From the NCBI GenBank assembly GCA_026014725.1, contig JAOZHV010000026.1:186001-250000 (forward strand): a stretch of 64,000 bases of DNA, in the 5' to 3' direction. This DNA comes from Candidatus Bathyarchaeota archaeon. Lineage in GTDB: Archaea; Thermoproteota; Bathyarchaeia; Bathyarchaeales; Bathycorpusculaceae. Position 1 is the stretch's first letter; each line of letters starts with the position of its first letter. The position numbers and the translations under genes are program-made. Shown piece after piece: positions 1 through 7,510 of this stretch. The notes under the pieces were generated by a model. The model was given only the letters and a program-made list of their open reading frames with translations. It searched no databases and was not told the DNA's origin.

Positions 1-292
1 GCAAGCGCATAATTCTAATCTCAACTTCATTGATGCCCAGATTTTTAATAAGTTCTTGCAAGAAGACACTAACTGAGTCAATGCTTAATGCTCTATACAC
101 TAATTCGGTAAATTTTGAATAGTATTCAATTTGTTCTTGGTGATATTCATTCAGCGCAAAATCAGGAATGGCAGCAAGGCGAATTGTGATTTTATCATTA
201 CCTATTTTGGCTTTTCCAATCTCATTCATGTTTTGATAATTAAGCCAATTAGCTTTAAGTTTTTGCGCTCTCGTTTTTCGGGTACATAACAT
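1..292 (-). CDS. Unrecognised protein, 3' end cut by the window edge
   Basis: An open frame runs from an ATG at 292 down to base 1 without a stop, giving about 97 visible residues (N-terminus MLCTRKTRAQKL, later RLAAIPDFALNEYHQEQIEY). I do not recognise the family; the visible part is soluble and probably helical. A better-placed ATG at 317, preceded by GGGAAGAA, opens the neighbouring frame and would encode MSQEFLAPDVMYPKNESAKT before a stop at 255-257. The two frames overlap, so the gene may really start at 317 and carry a one-base shift or sequence error. It lies about 30 bp downstream of the small gene at 348-575 on the same strand, so the two may be co-transcribed. Confidence 0.5.
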   Translation of the reverse strand, partial: MLCTRKTRAQKLKANWLNYQNMNEIGKAKIGNDKITIRLAAIPDFALNEYHQEQIEYYSKFTELVYRALSIDSVSVFLQELIKNLGINEVEIRIMRL

Positions 293-347
293 CTGGTGCT
301 AAAAATTCTTGGCTCATTGGTTCTTCCCTAATTTAGGGAACAGTGTG

Positions 348-575
348 TTATCGATTTTGGTTCTTTTTGCAGATTGCAAGCTCGTTTTTCAACAAACTTA
401 TTGCATACTTCTCGCCATAGCCATGGTCATCGATGCTTATTGGGTTTCCATGATAATTTGTTTCGATATAGTTATTCCATTCCTTACTGTTTGGCATAAG
501 TTCGCCACGGCGATAAGCATATTTTATTTTTTCTCCATCGAAAACTATTGTTCCGCTTGAGATTATTTTTCCCAT
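348..575 (-). CDS. Small unrecognised protein
   Basis: This 75-residue soluble protein begins MGKIISSGTIVFDGEKIKY and ends in a basic lysine- and asparagine-rich tail. The start at 575 is preferred over the upstream ATG at 608 because GGTG lies just before it and a TATA-like ATTTAAAT at about 609-618 would place the transcript start near 590, between the two ATGs. No catalytic or metal-binding motif is visible and no family was recognised. It is probably the first gene of a short minus-strand unit that continues into the truncated gene below 317. Confidence 0.5.
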   Translation of the reverse strand: MGKIISSGTIVFDGEKIKYAYRRGELMPNSKEWNNYIETNYHGNPISIDDHGYGEKYAISLLKNELAICKKNQNR

Positions 576-716
576 TTTTACACCAATAGAGCGGTATGTT
601 GTTTGCAAATTTAAATTTTGTTGACGTGTTTAGGCTAGCACTTTTGGGACAGCTTGATTTTTGCATTTTAGGTTTAGACCGCAAATTTTAAACTAAGTTA
701 GCATATAGAAGGAGAT

Positions 717-1139
717 ATGTCAACCTCAGATGAAATTGCTCTAACTATTCTTCCAATTTTAGCATCGGCTCTGCTATCAGGTTTGCTTGGTGTCTTAATT
801 TCAAATTGGCATTACAAACGCAATGAGATAAGAAGGCTGAAACTAAAAGTTCTGCAACAGTTACTGGCTAATCGTTATGACTTCCACTGTGTAAGATTTG
901 TGGATGCAATAAATCGAGTACCAGTGGTTTACTATGAATCCAAAGAAGTGCTGGCTGCATTTAAAGCATACCATGAACATATTCAAGGTGGTGGAGCCGC
1001 GAAAATAGGGCATGAGCGACTGCTTGATTTAATTAAGGCAATGTATAAGCATCTAAACATAGATACAGAACCATTGACAGATAACATATTATTGAGCCCC
1101 TTTGTTGCAGGAACTAACCAAGCGGAAAAATCCGTTTAG
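717..1139 (+). CDS. Small single-pass membrane protein, possibly DUF6680-like
   Basis: The 140-residue product has one hydrophobic segment at about residues 8-27, then a basic helical stretch (HYKRNEIRRLKLKVLQQLL) and a mixed helical domain. The layout, a membrane helix followed by RRLKLKVLQQLLANRYD and later VPVVYYESKEVLAAFKAYHEHI, resembles the DUF6680 proteins of prophage and accessory regions; that is an impression from memory, not a search result. A strong ribosome site (AAGGAGAT) ends directly at the ATG. It converges with the gene at 1146-1496, with only 6 bp between the stops. Function unknown. Confidence 0.7.
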   Translation: MSTSDEIALTILPILASALLSGLLGVLISNWHYKRNEIRRLKLKVLQQLLANRYDFHCVRFVDAINRVPVVYYESKEVLAAFKAYHEHIQGGGAAKIGHERLLDLIKAMYKHLNIDTEPLTDNILLSPFVAGTNQAEKSV

Positions 1140-1145
1140 TCCAAT

Positions 1146-1496
1146 TTATTCTTGTGTTGTTACGGATTTTTTTAGGGTGTGTTCTGTTTTGTTTTTTAGC
1201 GTGGTGTCTTGTATTTTTGGTAGAAGCCAGAGTAGGCGTCCTTGGATGTTTATTTCTTCGCCGTTTTCGGTGCGGTAGAAATGCTTGCCTTTCTCCAGCC
1301 AATCGACGAGGATGCGTGCTTCAGCCTCAGAATTTTCTGTTGCTTTTTGGGGAAAAACAAGTGCATTTGCCTCGATGCAACTGCTCATGAACCGCTCTAA
1401 CGCGTCAGTCACGTTGTAGCCTGCTGTGTTAGCAAGTTTCTTGAAATTGCCGTAAAGTTCTGGCTTAAACTTGAAACTCCTAAGCACCTTACCCAA
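1146..1496 (-). CDS. Ribbon-helix-helix-like small protein
   Basis: The 116-residue protein starts GKVLRSFKFKPELYGNFKKLA, followed by GYNVTDALERFMSSCIEAN. A short beta-strand with alternating hydrophobics followed by two helices is the pattern of ribbon-helix-helix (Arc/CopG/MetJ-type) DNA-binding domains. The rest is an unrecognised basic domain. Its start lies only 9 bp from three evenly spaced GTATATAC palindromes at 1506-1537, which supports a DNA-binding, self-regulating role. The DNA contact itself is inferred. It converges with the membrane-protein gene ending at 1139. Confidence 0.6.
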   Translation of the reverse strand: MGKVLRSFKFKPELYGNFKKLANTAGYNVTDALERFMSSCIEANALVFPQKATENSEAEARILVDWLEKGKHFYRTENGEEINIQGRLLWLLPKIQDTTLKNKTEHTLKKSVTTQE

Positions 1497-1505
1497 ACAA
1501 CCACC

Positions 1506-1537
1506 GTATATACAAACGTATATACAGGCGTATATAC
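1506..1537. promoter_or_regulatory. Three GTATATAC palindromes at exact 12-bp spacing
   Basis: Perfect 8-bp palindromes GTATATAC occur at 1506-1513, 1518-1525 and 1530-1537, so the period is exactly 12 bp. They sit immediately upstream of the minus-strand gene that starts at 1496. The distal copy is at a reasonable distance to serve as the TATA box, so a protein bound to the array would block the promoter. The encoded ribbon-helix-helix-like protein is the obvious candidate ligand. Confidence 0.65.
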
Positions 1538-1579
1538 AAACCTACCCCCACCAAACCAACTCACACACAAACAAACACA

Positions 1580-1894
1580 CTAACGCAACGCCACAAACAA
1601 ACTCTTAAGCGTACCCGAAACACCCAACACACGCAACACCGCATCCTTACCAGCAACGCTAGTAATCGTAGCTAAAGAAGCACGTACACAAGGCAAAGCC
1701 ACCAGTGAAGTGCGAATCACTAAAATCCTTTTTTCAACATCAAAACTAATCAAAGCCAAACCTGTCTGGCTTGCCCCAACTTCACCATACAACTTCGTAA
1801 CAGCCCCCCAAATCGCATCCATAAGTTCCCGCTCACTAGGGATTGCTTCTCCCTCCACTCTAAGCGCTAAGTAACGCCGTTTTGCACGTTTCAA
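1580..1894 (-). CDS. RNase P protein component Pop5
   Basis: This is the archaeal homologue of Pop5/Rpp14, which pairs with Rpp30 to support the catalytic domain of RNase P RNA during tRNA 5' end maturation. The 104-residue length is usual. The N-terminus KRAKRRYLALRVEG and the later LISFDVEKRILVIRTSL match the family pattern of a basic first strand and a conserved central sheet. It is the last gene of a minus-strand operon and overlaps the Rpp30 stop by 4 bp, as expected for subunits made together. Confidence 0.88.
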   Translation of the reverse strand: MKRAKRRYLALRVEGEAIPSERELMDAIWGAVTKLYGEVGASQTGLALISFDVEKRILVIRTSLVALPCVRASLATITSVAGKDAVLRVLGVSGTLKSLFVALR

Positions 1895-2622
1895 ACTGTT
1901 TTGTCCTCCTTAACAATGGTTATGCCTGGAGCAACAAAACTCGAACTAAGCTTCTCTCGGTTGCGCGTCACAATCGCGTCTGAGTTTGTAGATATTGCGT
2001 CTAAGGCTTCGGTTTCGTTCAACCCAAAAAGGTAACCCAAGCTGGCTAAATCCATTGGCGTACGCATCAAATTTATTTCACTAACACCGCTTGACAGAAC
2101 AATCGGTATTCGAAATTCACGTGCAACAGCTACTTCGCGACGCAAGCACGACAGCATCCGAATGCGCGGCGGGCCTTCCAGAACCAATAAGGGTTTAGCA
2201 TCTATTTCTAGCGCGGTTAAGGCGTTGCTGGCTAGTTCTGCTTCGGCACGGTCAAAAAACCGTTTGCGATAGTCAAGGCTTGGAAAGTTTAGAAGGTCAA
2301 CCCGTCTGTCTTTGGCGGCTTGACGTGCGATTTCTTTGTTATCGCAGACTATACACACAATTTCCGTTTTTCGTCGATATTTACGCAAGAAACGTGTCAG
2401 GTCTTCTTGATTTCTAGGCTTATAGTCAATGCGGGAAACGCAGTCCATACCCAACTGGGAACATATTTCTTTCAGGTTAGACGTTCGGTCTTGTTGTTGC
2501 ACCGTTAACGGAATGCCAATTTTGCGGTAACCGAAGTCTTTAGCTTTATTGATTACTTGCTGGGTTGTCTGCTGGTTTGTGAGATTTACGTGTAGGTGCA
2601 GGTCGGTGAAGATTCTTTTCAT
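1891..2622 (-). CDS. RNase P protein component Rpp30
   Basis: A 243-residue PHP-like TIM-barrel subunit of RNase P. The first strand carries FTDLHLHVNL, and RKIGIPLTV, VDLLNFPSL and a late LSSGVSEINLMRTPMDLASL are typical of the Rpp30 family. It functions with Pop5 in archaeal RNase P. The start ATG overlaps the stop of the COG1325 gene by 4 bp, and the Pop5 ATG overlaps its own stop by 4 bp, so translation of the three genes is probably coupled. Confidence 0.9.
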   Translation of the reverse strand: MKRIFTDLHLHVNLTNQQTTQQVINKAKDFGYRKIGIPLTVQQQDRTSNLKEICSQLGMDCVSRIDYKPRNQEDLTRFLRKYRRKTEIVCIVCDNKEIARQAAKDRRVDLLNFPSLDYRKRFFDRAEAELASNALTALEIDAKPLLVLEGPPRIRMLSCLRREVAVAREFRIPIVLSSGVSEINLMRTPMDLASLGYLFGLNETEALDAISTNSDAIVTRNREKLSSSFVAPGITIVKEDKTV

Positions 2623-3065
2623 GGAAGTAGCCCTGCTTTTTTTAGAGTGTCTGTTATTTCAGTCAGTGTCTTGTTTTTGAAGTGAATTTTTAGATGAATC
2701 GGATCTGTTTGCACAAGTTTTAGGTTGCCTTGTAGGGCTGATTGTTTATCGAATCTTAAGTATAAGTTGCTTTTTTCAATGTGTAGTCTGATGTTTTGGT
2801 TTAGTTGTTCTTTGTCTATTACACTTAGGTTTTGACCGATTTTTTCAAGTGTTTCTGGGAGCGTTTTTTTGTCTGTTAGTTTAGCAGTGTAAATAATAAT
2901 GGGATTGTTATGATGTCCCGTTGTGCTTGTTTTTTGAAAAATGAGGTTTTCCGCCTGTTCTGCAGTTAGCAGATTTTTGATGGCGGTTTGGACTTTTTGC
3001 GGGTTTTCGGTTGCGTGTTGTGTTACTCGTATGTCTATGTACGCTATTTGGGGTTTAGAATTCAT
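2619..3065 (-). CDS. COG1325-type RNA-binding protein (predicted exosome-associated)
   Basis: The 148-residue product (N-terminus MNSKPQIAYIDIRVTQHATEN) matches the archaeal COG1325 / RNA_binding (DUF54) family, predicted from gene neighbourhood to work with RNA processing machinery. The order L15e, COG1325, Rpp30, Pop5 is conserved in many archaea and is the strongest support here. The coding strand is very rich in A and C, giving many Gln, Asn, Thr and Lys residues. Biochemical function is not established for the family. Confidence 0.8.
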   Translation of the reverse strand: MNSKPQIAYIDIRVTQHATENPQKVQTAIKNLLTAEQAENLIFQKTSTTGHHNNPIIIYTAKLTDKKTLPETLEKIGQNLSVIDKEQLNQNIRLHIEKSNLYLRFDKQSALQGNLKLVQTDPIHLKIHFKNKTLTEITDTLKKAGLLP

Positions 3066-3116
3066 TGTTGTTCGATGTTGTTGTGTGTGTTTTTGGTTTT
3101 TAGGTTTGTGGTTGTT

Positions 3117-3704
3117 TTAGGGCGTGTTTCGTTTTCTTGGTCCTCTTCGGTGGCTCGGTCGTACTTTTTCTGCGCCTCTGCCTCTATGATGTAGCCCTCT
3201 TACGTTTTTACCGGCGCTTGTCATACTGCGGAACACGCGGTTTGTGTGTTGCTTTTCGGTTATCCAGTTGATGTCTTTGTCAGTTTTTATGGCAGGTGCG
3301 TTAGGGTCAACTAAGATTACTTCGAACCATTTGTGTTTGCCGTCTTCGCCTACCCAGTAACTGTTTAGAACCTGTAGGTTTGGGAATTTTTTTGCTGTGC
3401 GTTCTTCGGCTATAAGTTTGAGGTTTTTAGCTGGTTTGAATTTTGCAACACCCATTCTTTTTGGGCGTCTTCCTGCTTTCGGTCGGATTTTTCTTAATCC
3501 GCCTCTGCGGACTTTTGTACGTGCAACTATGAAGCCTTGTTTGGCTTTGTAGCCTAGTTTGCGTGCCTTGTCTAATCTCGTTGGATGCTCTATGCGTAGC
3601 GTAGTCGGTTGTTTTCTCCATTGCACAAGTCGTTGACGGTTAAGTTCTTCAACGAAACTTTTTCCCGGTTGGGACCATTCTTCAGCTATGTATTTGTATG
3701 CCAT
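3117..3704 (-). CDS. rpl15e: Ribosomal protein L15e
   Basis: The 195-residue protein beginning [10 protein letters not shown] is large-subunit protein L15e, which is found in archaea and eukaryotes only. [19 protein letters not shown], the RRPKRMG segment, [24 protein letters not shown] and the glycine- and arginine-rich tail are family hallmarks. The reading frame extends further upstream to 3833, but the ATG at 3704 is chosen because it is preceded by GGAGG at the right distance and gives the normal N-terminus. It leads the operon with COG1325 and the two RNase P proteins. Confidence 0.95.
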   Translation of the reverse strand: MAYKYIAEEWSQPGKSFVEELNRQRLVQWRKQPTTLRIEHPTRLDKARKLGYKAKQGFIVARTKVRRGGLRKIRPKAGRRPKRMGVAKFKPAKNLKLIAEERTAKKFPNLQVLNSYWVGEDGKHKWFEVILVDPNAPAIKTDKDINWITEKQHTNRVFRSMTSAGKNVRGLHHRGRGAEKVRPSHRRGPRKRNTP

Positions 3705-3895
3705 TCTTATTTTTCCTCCATTGTTGTTTTTTGCTTGTGGTTCAGCCTTTCGGCCACATCCCTGCGGACGAGTTTGTCCGCCTGCATTTTCAGATGAAAG
3801 ATGTGTTGAATGAAATAAACCTTTCCAGTACAATAGTTCTGTTATTTGTTTATAACACCAATAAACTACAAACTGGCGCTATGGTTGTAAGAAGC

Positions 3896-3937
3896 TTGTT
3901 CCTCTACCGCTACCCCCATCCCCCTATAAAAAGCAGT
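3896..3937 (+). repeat. Dispersed intergenic element, module A (copy 1)
   Basis: This stretch reads TTGTT-CCTCTACCGCTACC, then CCCATCCCCCTATAAAAAGC. It matches the reverse strand of 14271-14316 at about 32 of 39 positions by eye and belongs with the copies at 18912, 34861 and 49161. The constant core is a run of C followed by TATWWAAAG, which looks like an archaeal TATA box. It lies in the gap between the L15e and PadR genes, about 210 bp ahead of the PadR start. No B module follows here. Confidence 0.6.
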
Positions 3938-4099
3938 CAAATTTTTATGTTTTTTAGTTAGTTATGTAAACGCTGTCATAAGCAAGTGACTGGCAGATTT
4001 TGATTCTGCTGATGAAAAGAGGTTTACTTTCCGTTTACTTTCTGTTATGGTTAAAACGGGCATTGTTGTGCGCCTTTTGTCGTTTTATTTTGCATCATG

Positions 4100-4146
4100 T
4101 TTAAATATCGCATTTGATATCGATATTGAAATCAATAGTGATATAC
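4100..4146 (+). promoter_or_regulatory. PadR promoter with overlapping dyad operator
   Basis: A TATA-like TTTAAATA at 4100-4107 is followed by a 26-bp dyad at 4118-4143 with arms TATCgaTATTG and CAATAgtGATA around AAAT (9 of 11 arm positions symmetric). The expected transcript start, about 25 bp after the TATA box, falls inside the dyad. A protein bound there would block initiation. PadR proteins commonly repress their own operons, and the gene starts at 4147, so self-repression relieved by a transported drug is the likely scheme. Confidence 0.65.
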
Positions 4147-4719
4147 ATGTTCCCCCCTCCTCCCCCCCAACATTTCAGCAATAAATGGATGCGCCACACC
4201 GCAATGGTGCCTAAAGGTTTCTTGCGCTACCATGTTCTTAAAGCGCTCAGTGAAAAACCCATGTCTGGCTCAGAATTAATGGAAGATATCGAAGCGCACA
4301 CTGGCGGGTGCTGGAAACCAAGCCCAGGTTCAATCTACCCACTTTTAGCTTGGTTACAAGACAACAACTACATCAAAGAATTTCCTTCAGAAAACGGCTT
4401 AAAACGTTATGAACTAACAGAAAAAGGCAAGGCACTTCTGGAAGAACAAGACAAAATTAGACAAAAATTCAGGGAACAAGGTTTTATGCCCAGCCAATTT
4501 TTAGATTCGTTCTTCATGAGGGTTCCGTCTGAGAAAGCAGCTGAAATTCACAGGTCGCTAAAACGTTTAGCAACAGCATTCTTCCAGTTTGGAAGCGTTC
4601 TTCAGGAGAACTATTCAACAGAAGCCATTGATGAATCATTAGAAATCATTAATGAAATGGCTGAAAAGTTTGAGAAAATGAATCGAAATATTAAACAAAA
4701 AGGCGGTAAAAATGAGTGA
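4147..4719 (+). CDS. PadR-family transcriptional regulator
   Basis: A 190-residue winged-helix regulator. After an unusual proline-rich N-terminus (FPPPPPQHF) comes the PadR DNA-binding domain: FLRYHVLKALSEKPMSGSEL, then GCWKPSPGSIYPLLAWLQDNN, where SPGSIYP is the family signature, then LKRYELTEKGKALL in the wing. A C-terminal helical region with a coiled-coil character follows, used for dimerisation in this family. ATG 4147 is chosen over TTG 4114, which would lie inside the operator; ATG 4186 is an alternative. The stop overlaps the ATPase start by 8 bp, so regulator and exporter form one operon. Confidence 0.88.
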   Translation: MFPPPPPQHFSNKWMRHTAMVPKGFLRYHVLKALSEKPMSGSELMEDIEAHTGGCWKPSPGSIYPLLAWLQDNNYIKEFPSENGLKRYELTEKGKALLEEQDKIRQKFREQGFMPSQFLDSFFMRVPSEKAAEIHRSLKRLATAFFQFGSVLQENYSTEAIDESLEIINEMAEKFEKMNRNIKQKGGKNE

Positions 4720-5716
4720 AAATGTAATAGAAGTTGAAGGACTAACAAAAATTTTCAACGGTAACTTAGTTGCAGTTGACCACATAAATTTTAGTGTTAA
4801 GCGCGGTGAAATCTTCGGCTTCTTAGGACCAAACGGAGCAGGCAAAACTACAACCATCAACATGCTCATAACAATCCTAAAACCCACAAAAGGCAAAGCA
4901 TCAATACTGGGCAACGATATAGCCAAACAGAATAACGAAGTGAGAAACGCCATCGGTCTAGTGCCCCAAGAATACACAGCAGATGATGACCTAACAGGCT
5001 TGGAAAACATACTTCTGTGCGCTGACCTATACGGGATTCCGCGAAAAATCTCCAAGCAACGAGCCATTGACCTTTTAGAACTTGTTGAGTTAACTACATT
5101 CAAAGACAAAAAAGTCCAAACTTATTCAGGAGGCATGCGTCGGAGACTTGAACTTGCATGCGGTTTAATTAATAGGCCTAAAGTGCTCTTTTTGGATGAG
5201 CCAACTTTAGGCTTGGATGTCCAAACAAGGGCTGCCACATGGAATTATATCAAGACGCTAAAGAAAGAATTTGGTATGACTCTTTTCATGACTACGCACT
5301 ACCTTGAAGAGGCAGATTCTCTTTGTGACCGCGTTGCCATTATTGACCACGGAAAAATTGTGGTGATTGGCACCCCTGAAGAGTTGAAGAACAATTTGGG
5401 CGGGGATATAATTACTTTGAGCATTAAAAAAGACGTTGACATTACCGCGCTTATTGAAAAAATTCCACATGTTAAAGAAGTAAAGAAGGACAACAGCAAT
5501 TACATTATCAAGTCAGAAAGCGGGGAAGTAGCTGCCCCTTTGATTATTGAGGCTTTAAGAAAGGAGAACCATATGGTTACAAGACTTTCACTTACAAAGC
5601 CAACACTAAACGAAGTGTATCTTCAGTACACTGGAAAATCAATGCGTGATGCCGCAGACGAATCAGGAGATTCAGCTATGGCAAAGCACATGATGATGGG
5701 GAGGATGCGACATTGA
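4712..5716 (+). CDS. ABC transporter ATPase, DrrA-type drug exporter
   Basis: The 334-residue protein is the ATP-binding subunit of an ABC-2 type exporter. Walker A (GPNGAGKT, about residue 39), signature YSGGMRRRLELA, Walker B VLFLDEPTLGLD and the switch histidine in MTTHYLEEADSL are all intact. Beyond the ATPase core the C-terminal extension (about 235-334) is the regulatory domain seen in daunorubicin-resistance DrrA-like proteins. A methionine- and histidine-rich tail (AKHMMMGRMRH) is unusual. It overlaps both neighbours and is presumably controlled by the adjacent PadR regulator. Confidence 0.92.
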   Translation: MSENVIEVEGLTKIFNGNLVAVDHINFSVKRGEIFGFLGPNGAGKTTTINMLITILKPTKGKASILGNDIAKQNNEVRNAIGLVPQEYTADDDLTGLENILLCADLYGIPRKISKQRAIDLLELVELTTFKDKKVQTYSGGMRRRLELACGLINRPKVLFLDEPTLGLDVQTRAATWNYIKTLKKEFGMTLFMTTHYLEEADSLCDRVAIIDHGKIVVIGTPEELKNNLGGDIITLSIKKDVDITALIEKIPHVKEVKKDNSNYIIKSESGEVAAPLIIEALRKENHMVTRLSLTKPTLNEVYLQYTGKSMRDAADESGDSAMAKHMMMGRMRH

Positions 5717-6624
5717 GCGAAACAAACGGCAACTCAAAAAGCAAACTGCACGGTTTGTGGGCGCTGACAAACAGAGAACTCAAGAAATGGTACAAAGCAC
5801 CAGTAGTATTTGTCTTAACATTGATTCAACCGATTATTTGGCTGGGGTTACTTGGAAACGCATTAAATTTAGGTAGCTTGGTTAGCTCAAGCTCAGTCGC
5901 TATTCCACCTGATGTTGCAGCGCAGTTTTCTCCCCAGCAACTCAGCTTACTGCAGCAGCTATTTAACAGCATGGGAGACCAGATACTGAAAGATACCTTT
6001 GGAACGACCAGTTACATCAGCTTCATGGCAGTGGGCATGATAGCATTCACTGCATTGTTCACGACAATGTTTAGCGGTATGTCAGTAGTCTGGGACAGGC
6101 GCCTAGGCTTCCTCAATAAGGCACTTAGCACACCAGTCTCCCGCGCAGTAATTATACTCTCCAAAGTTTTCTCAGCAACCTTGCGCTCAATGTTCCAAGC
6201 CTCTATAATACTGATAATAGCTATACCCTTAGGATTCCAAGTTGGTGCAGCCTTCACTCCATTAAACATACTGGGTGTATTTGGCTTCTTGTTCTTAATC
6301 TGTATGGGCTTATCATCACTCTTCATAGCCATCAACATCCGCTCAACTAGAATCGAAACACCAATGGCGGTCATGAACTTGCTTAACTTGCCGTTAACCT
6401 TCGCCAGTAGCGCATTTTTCCCAATCGACCGTATGCCCGGATGGCTTCAAGCAGTTGCAAACATTAATCCCATTTCATACACGATTAACGGTATGAGGCA
6501 ATTGTTAATTTATGAGTCGATAGATTGGGGTCAGCTTGTGCTTCAATATGCGTATGTGGGGATATTCGCAGCGGTTCTAACAATTGTAGGCATAGTGCTG
6601 TCTTGGAGATATCTCAACAAGTAA
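5713..6624 (+). CDS. ABC-2 type transporter permease
   Basis: The 303-residue membrane subunit pairs with the preceding ATPase. The N-terminus ALTNRELKKWYKAPVVFVLTLIQPIIWLGLLG is typical of DrrB-like permeases. It has about six membrane segments, with a soluble Gln- and Ser-rich loop after the first, and the conserved GMSVVWDRRLGFLNKALSTPV segment in the cytoplasmic loop. The start is TTG at 5713, inside the overlap TTGA with the ATPase stop. Substrate unknown; DrrAB relatives export hydrophobic drugs or lipids. Confidence 0.9.
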   Translation: MSETNGNSKSKLHGLWALTNRELKKWYKAPVVFVLTLIQPIIWLGLLGNALNLGSLVSSSSVAIPPDVAAQFSPQQLSLLQQLFNSMGDQILKDTFGTTSYISFMAVGMIAFTALFTTMFSGMSVVWDRRLGFLNKALSTPVSRAVIILSKVFSATLRSMFQASIILIIAIPLGFQVGAAFTPLNILGVFGFLFLICMGLSSLFIAINIRSTRIETPMAVMNLLNLPLTFASSAFFPIDRMPGWLQAVANINPISYTINGMRQLLIYESIDWGQLVLQYAYVGIFAAVLTIVGIVLSWRYLNK

Positions 6625-6739
6625 AGCGCATTGCCGCTCTCTTTTTATTGCAAACGTTAACTAACTCTTTTAAACAGATGCATAATAACAATTTAGCAAC
6701 CAATTAAACAAAAATGAGTAACGGCTTGACGGTGTAACA

Positions 6740-6997
6740 ATGGCTTACAAGCGCAAAGGCTCGGTGCAAATACGCTTTGAGTTACTCGAGTTTCTCTTCT
6801 TTGTCGACAAGCCTCAACTGCGCACCCATGTTTGGCGCAAAGCCACCGACGTTTCCTACGACGACTTCCTAAAACACTTAACCTACCTACGGGAAAAAGG
6901 CTTTATAAACGAAACCCCCGATGGGCACATCTTACTAACGGCAGAAGGAAGAAAAGTCTACACGAGCCTTCGTGACTCCTTGCCGTCGTTACTTTAG
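6740..6997 (+). CDS. Small winged-helix regulator
   Basis: An 85-residue single winged-helix domain: VQIRFELLEFLFFVDKPQLR, then a recognition-helix region VSYDDFLKHLTYLREKGFI and a wing DGHILLTAEGRKVYTSL. This matches the compact archaeal HTH_45-type regulators of membrane operons. A TATA-like TTTTAAAC near 6668 serves it. The matching palindromes CACCAAAGGTG at 7002 and CACCTTTGGTG at 7425 precede the next two transcription units, and I infer that this protein binds them. Confidence 0.8.
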   Translation: MAYKRKGSVQIRFELLEFLFFVDKPQLRTHVWRKATDVSYDDFLKHLTYLREKGFINETPDGHILLTAEGRKVYTSLRDSLPSLL

Positions 6998-7000
6998 TTT

Positions 7001-7014
7001 ACACCAAAGGTGCA
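7001..7014. promoter_or_regulatory. CACC-AAA-GGTG operator, copy 1
   Basis: ACACCAAAGGTGCA contains an interrupted palindrome (CACC, 3-bp centre, GGTG). Its exact reverse complement recurs at 7423-7436. A TATA-like CTATATAAT follows at about 7019-7027 and the membrane-protein gene starts at 7058. A neighbouring 12-mer at 6991-7002, ACTTTAGTTTAC, which contains the stop of the regulator gene, is also repeated in inverse at 7405-7416. Confidence 0.65.
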
Positions 7015-7057
7015 TCAGCTATATAATAGTCGAAAAGAAAGAAAGGTTGAAATTCAA

Positions 7058-7408
7058 ATGACGGAAAAAGAAACGGAAAAAACTTACCCGATTAGGACAC
7101 TGCATAGGCTCCTCTTAGAGCTAAACAGGGATTGGAGGCTATTCAAAAGAGGAACGTTGATGAGTATTATTATTCTAAGCGTATTGTTGGTTGCTTCTAT
7201 ACCAATTTTTATACGCATTGTGCGGTTGGGTTTGGGTATCGGAGAGGTAATTTTTGCAATATTTTTTGCCTCCTTCCTCATATACAGCATACGGATTATG
7301 GTTATGCAGTACCGCTTTTTCAGGAGATGGGGGCACCGTATGAAACAGCTTAGCACTCTCGAAGAAAAACTGCTTAACGAAAACACAACCCGTTCATCCA
7401 CAGAGTAA
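7058..7408 (+). CDS. Small two-helix membrane protein
   Basis: The 116-residue protein begins MTEKETEKTYPIRTLHRLL and has two hydrophobic segments (about residues 33-55 and 61-80) separated by a short turn, with basic flanks and a soluble C-terminus. ATG 7058 is preferred over the in-frame start at 7010, which lies within the operator and upstream of the TATA box. No family recognised. It sits between a winged-helix gene and a MacB-type transporter and is framed by the two CACC-N3-GGTG operators, so it probably shares their regulation. Confidence 0.7.
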   Translation: MTEKETEKTYPIRTLHRLLLELNRDWRLFKRGTLMSIIILSVLLVASIPIFIRIVRLGLGIGEVIFAIFFASFLIYSIRIMVMQYRFFRRWGHRMKQLSTLEEKLLNENTTRSSTE

Positions 7409-7422
7409 ACTAAAGTATGTAT

Positions 7423-7436
7423 TGCACCTTTGGTGT
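7423..7436. promoter_or_regulatory. CACC-TTT-GGTG operator, copy 2
   Basis: TGCACCTTTGGTGT is the exact reverse complement of the site at 7001-7014. It lies about 20 bp upstream of a TATA-like TTTATATG near 7456-7463, which serves the ABC transporter gene starting at 7511. Two identical dyads in front of two adjacent units, next to a winged-helix gene, mark a local regulon. Confidence 0.65.
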
Positions 7437-7510
7437 ATAGGCGTCATGCGATATCCTTTATATGATGGCGGTGTTTTCCATGATAACCCGAATTGAAGTT
7501 GAGTGAAGGA

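Noticed and set aside
309-560. 83-codon plus-strand frame opposite the gene at 348-575
   Set aside because: Antisense shadow rich in hydrophobics; the minus-strand frame has the better start, promoter and composition.
3950-4080. C/D box small RNA suggested by CTGATGA near 4010
   Set aside because: No matching D, C' and D' boxes at proper spacing could be found.
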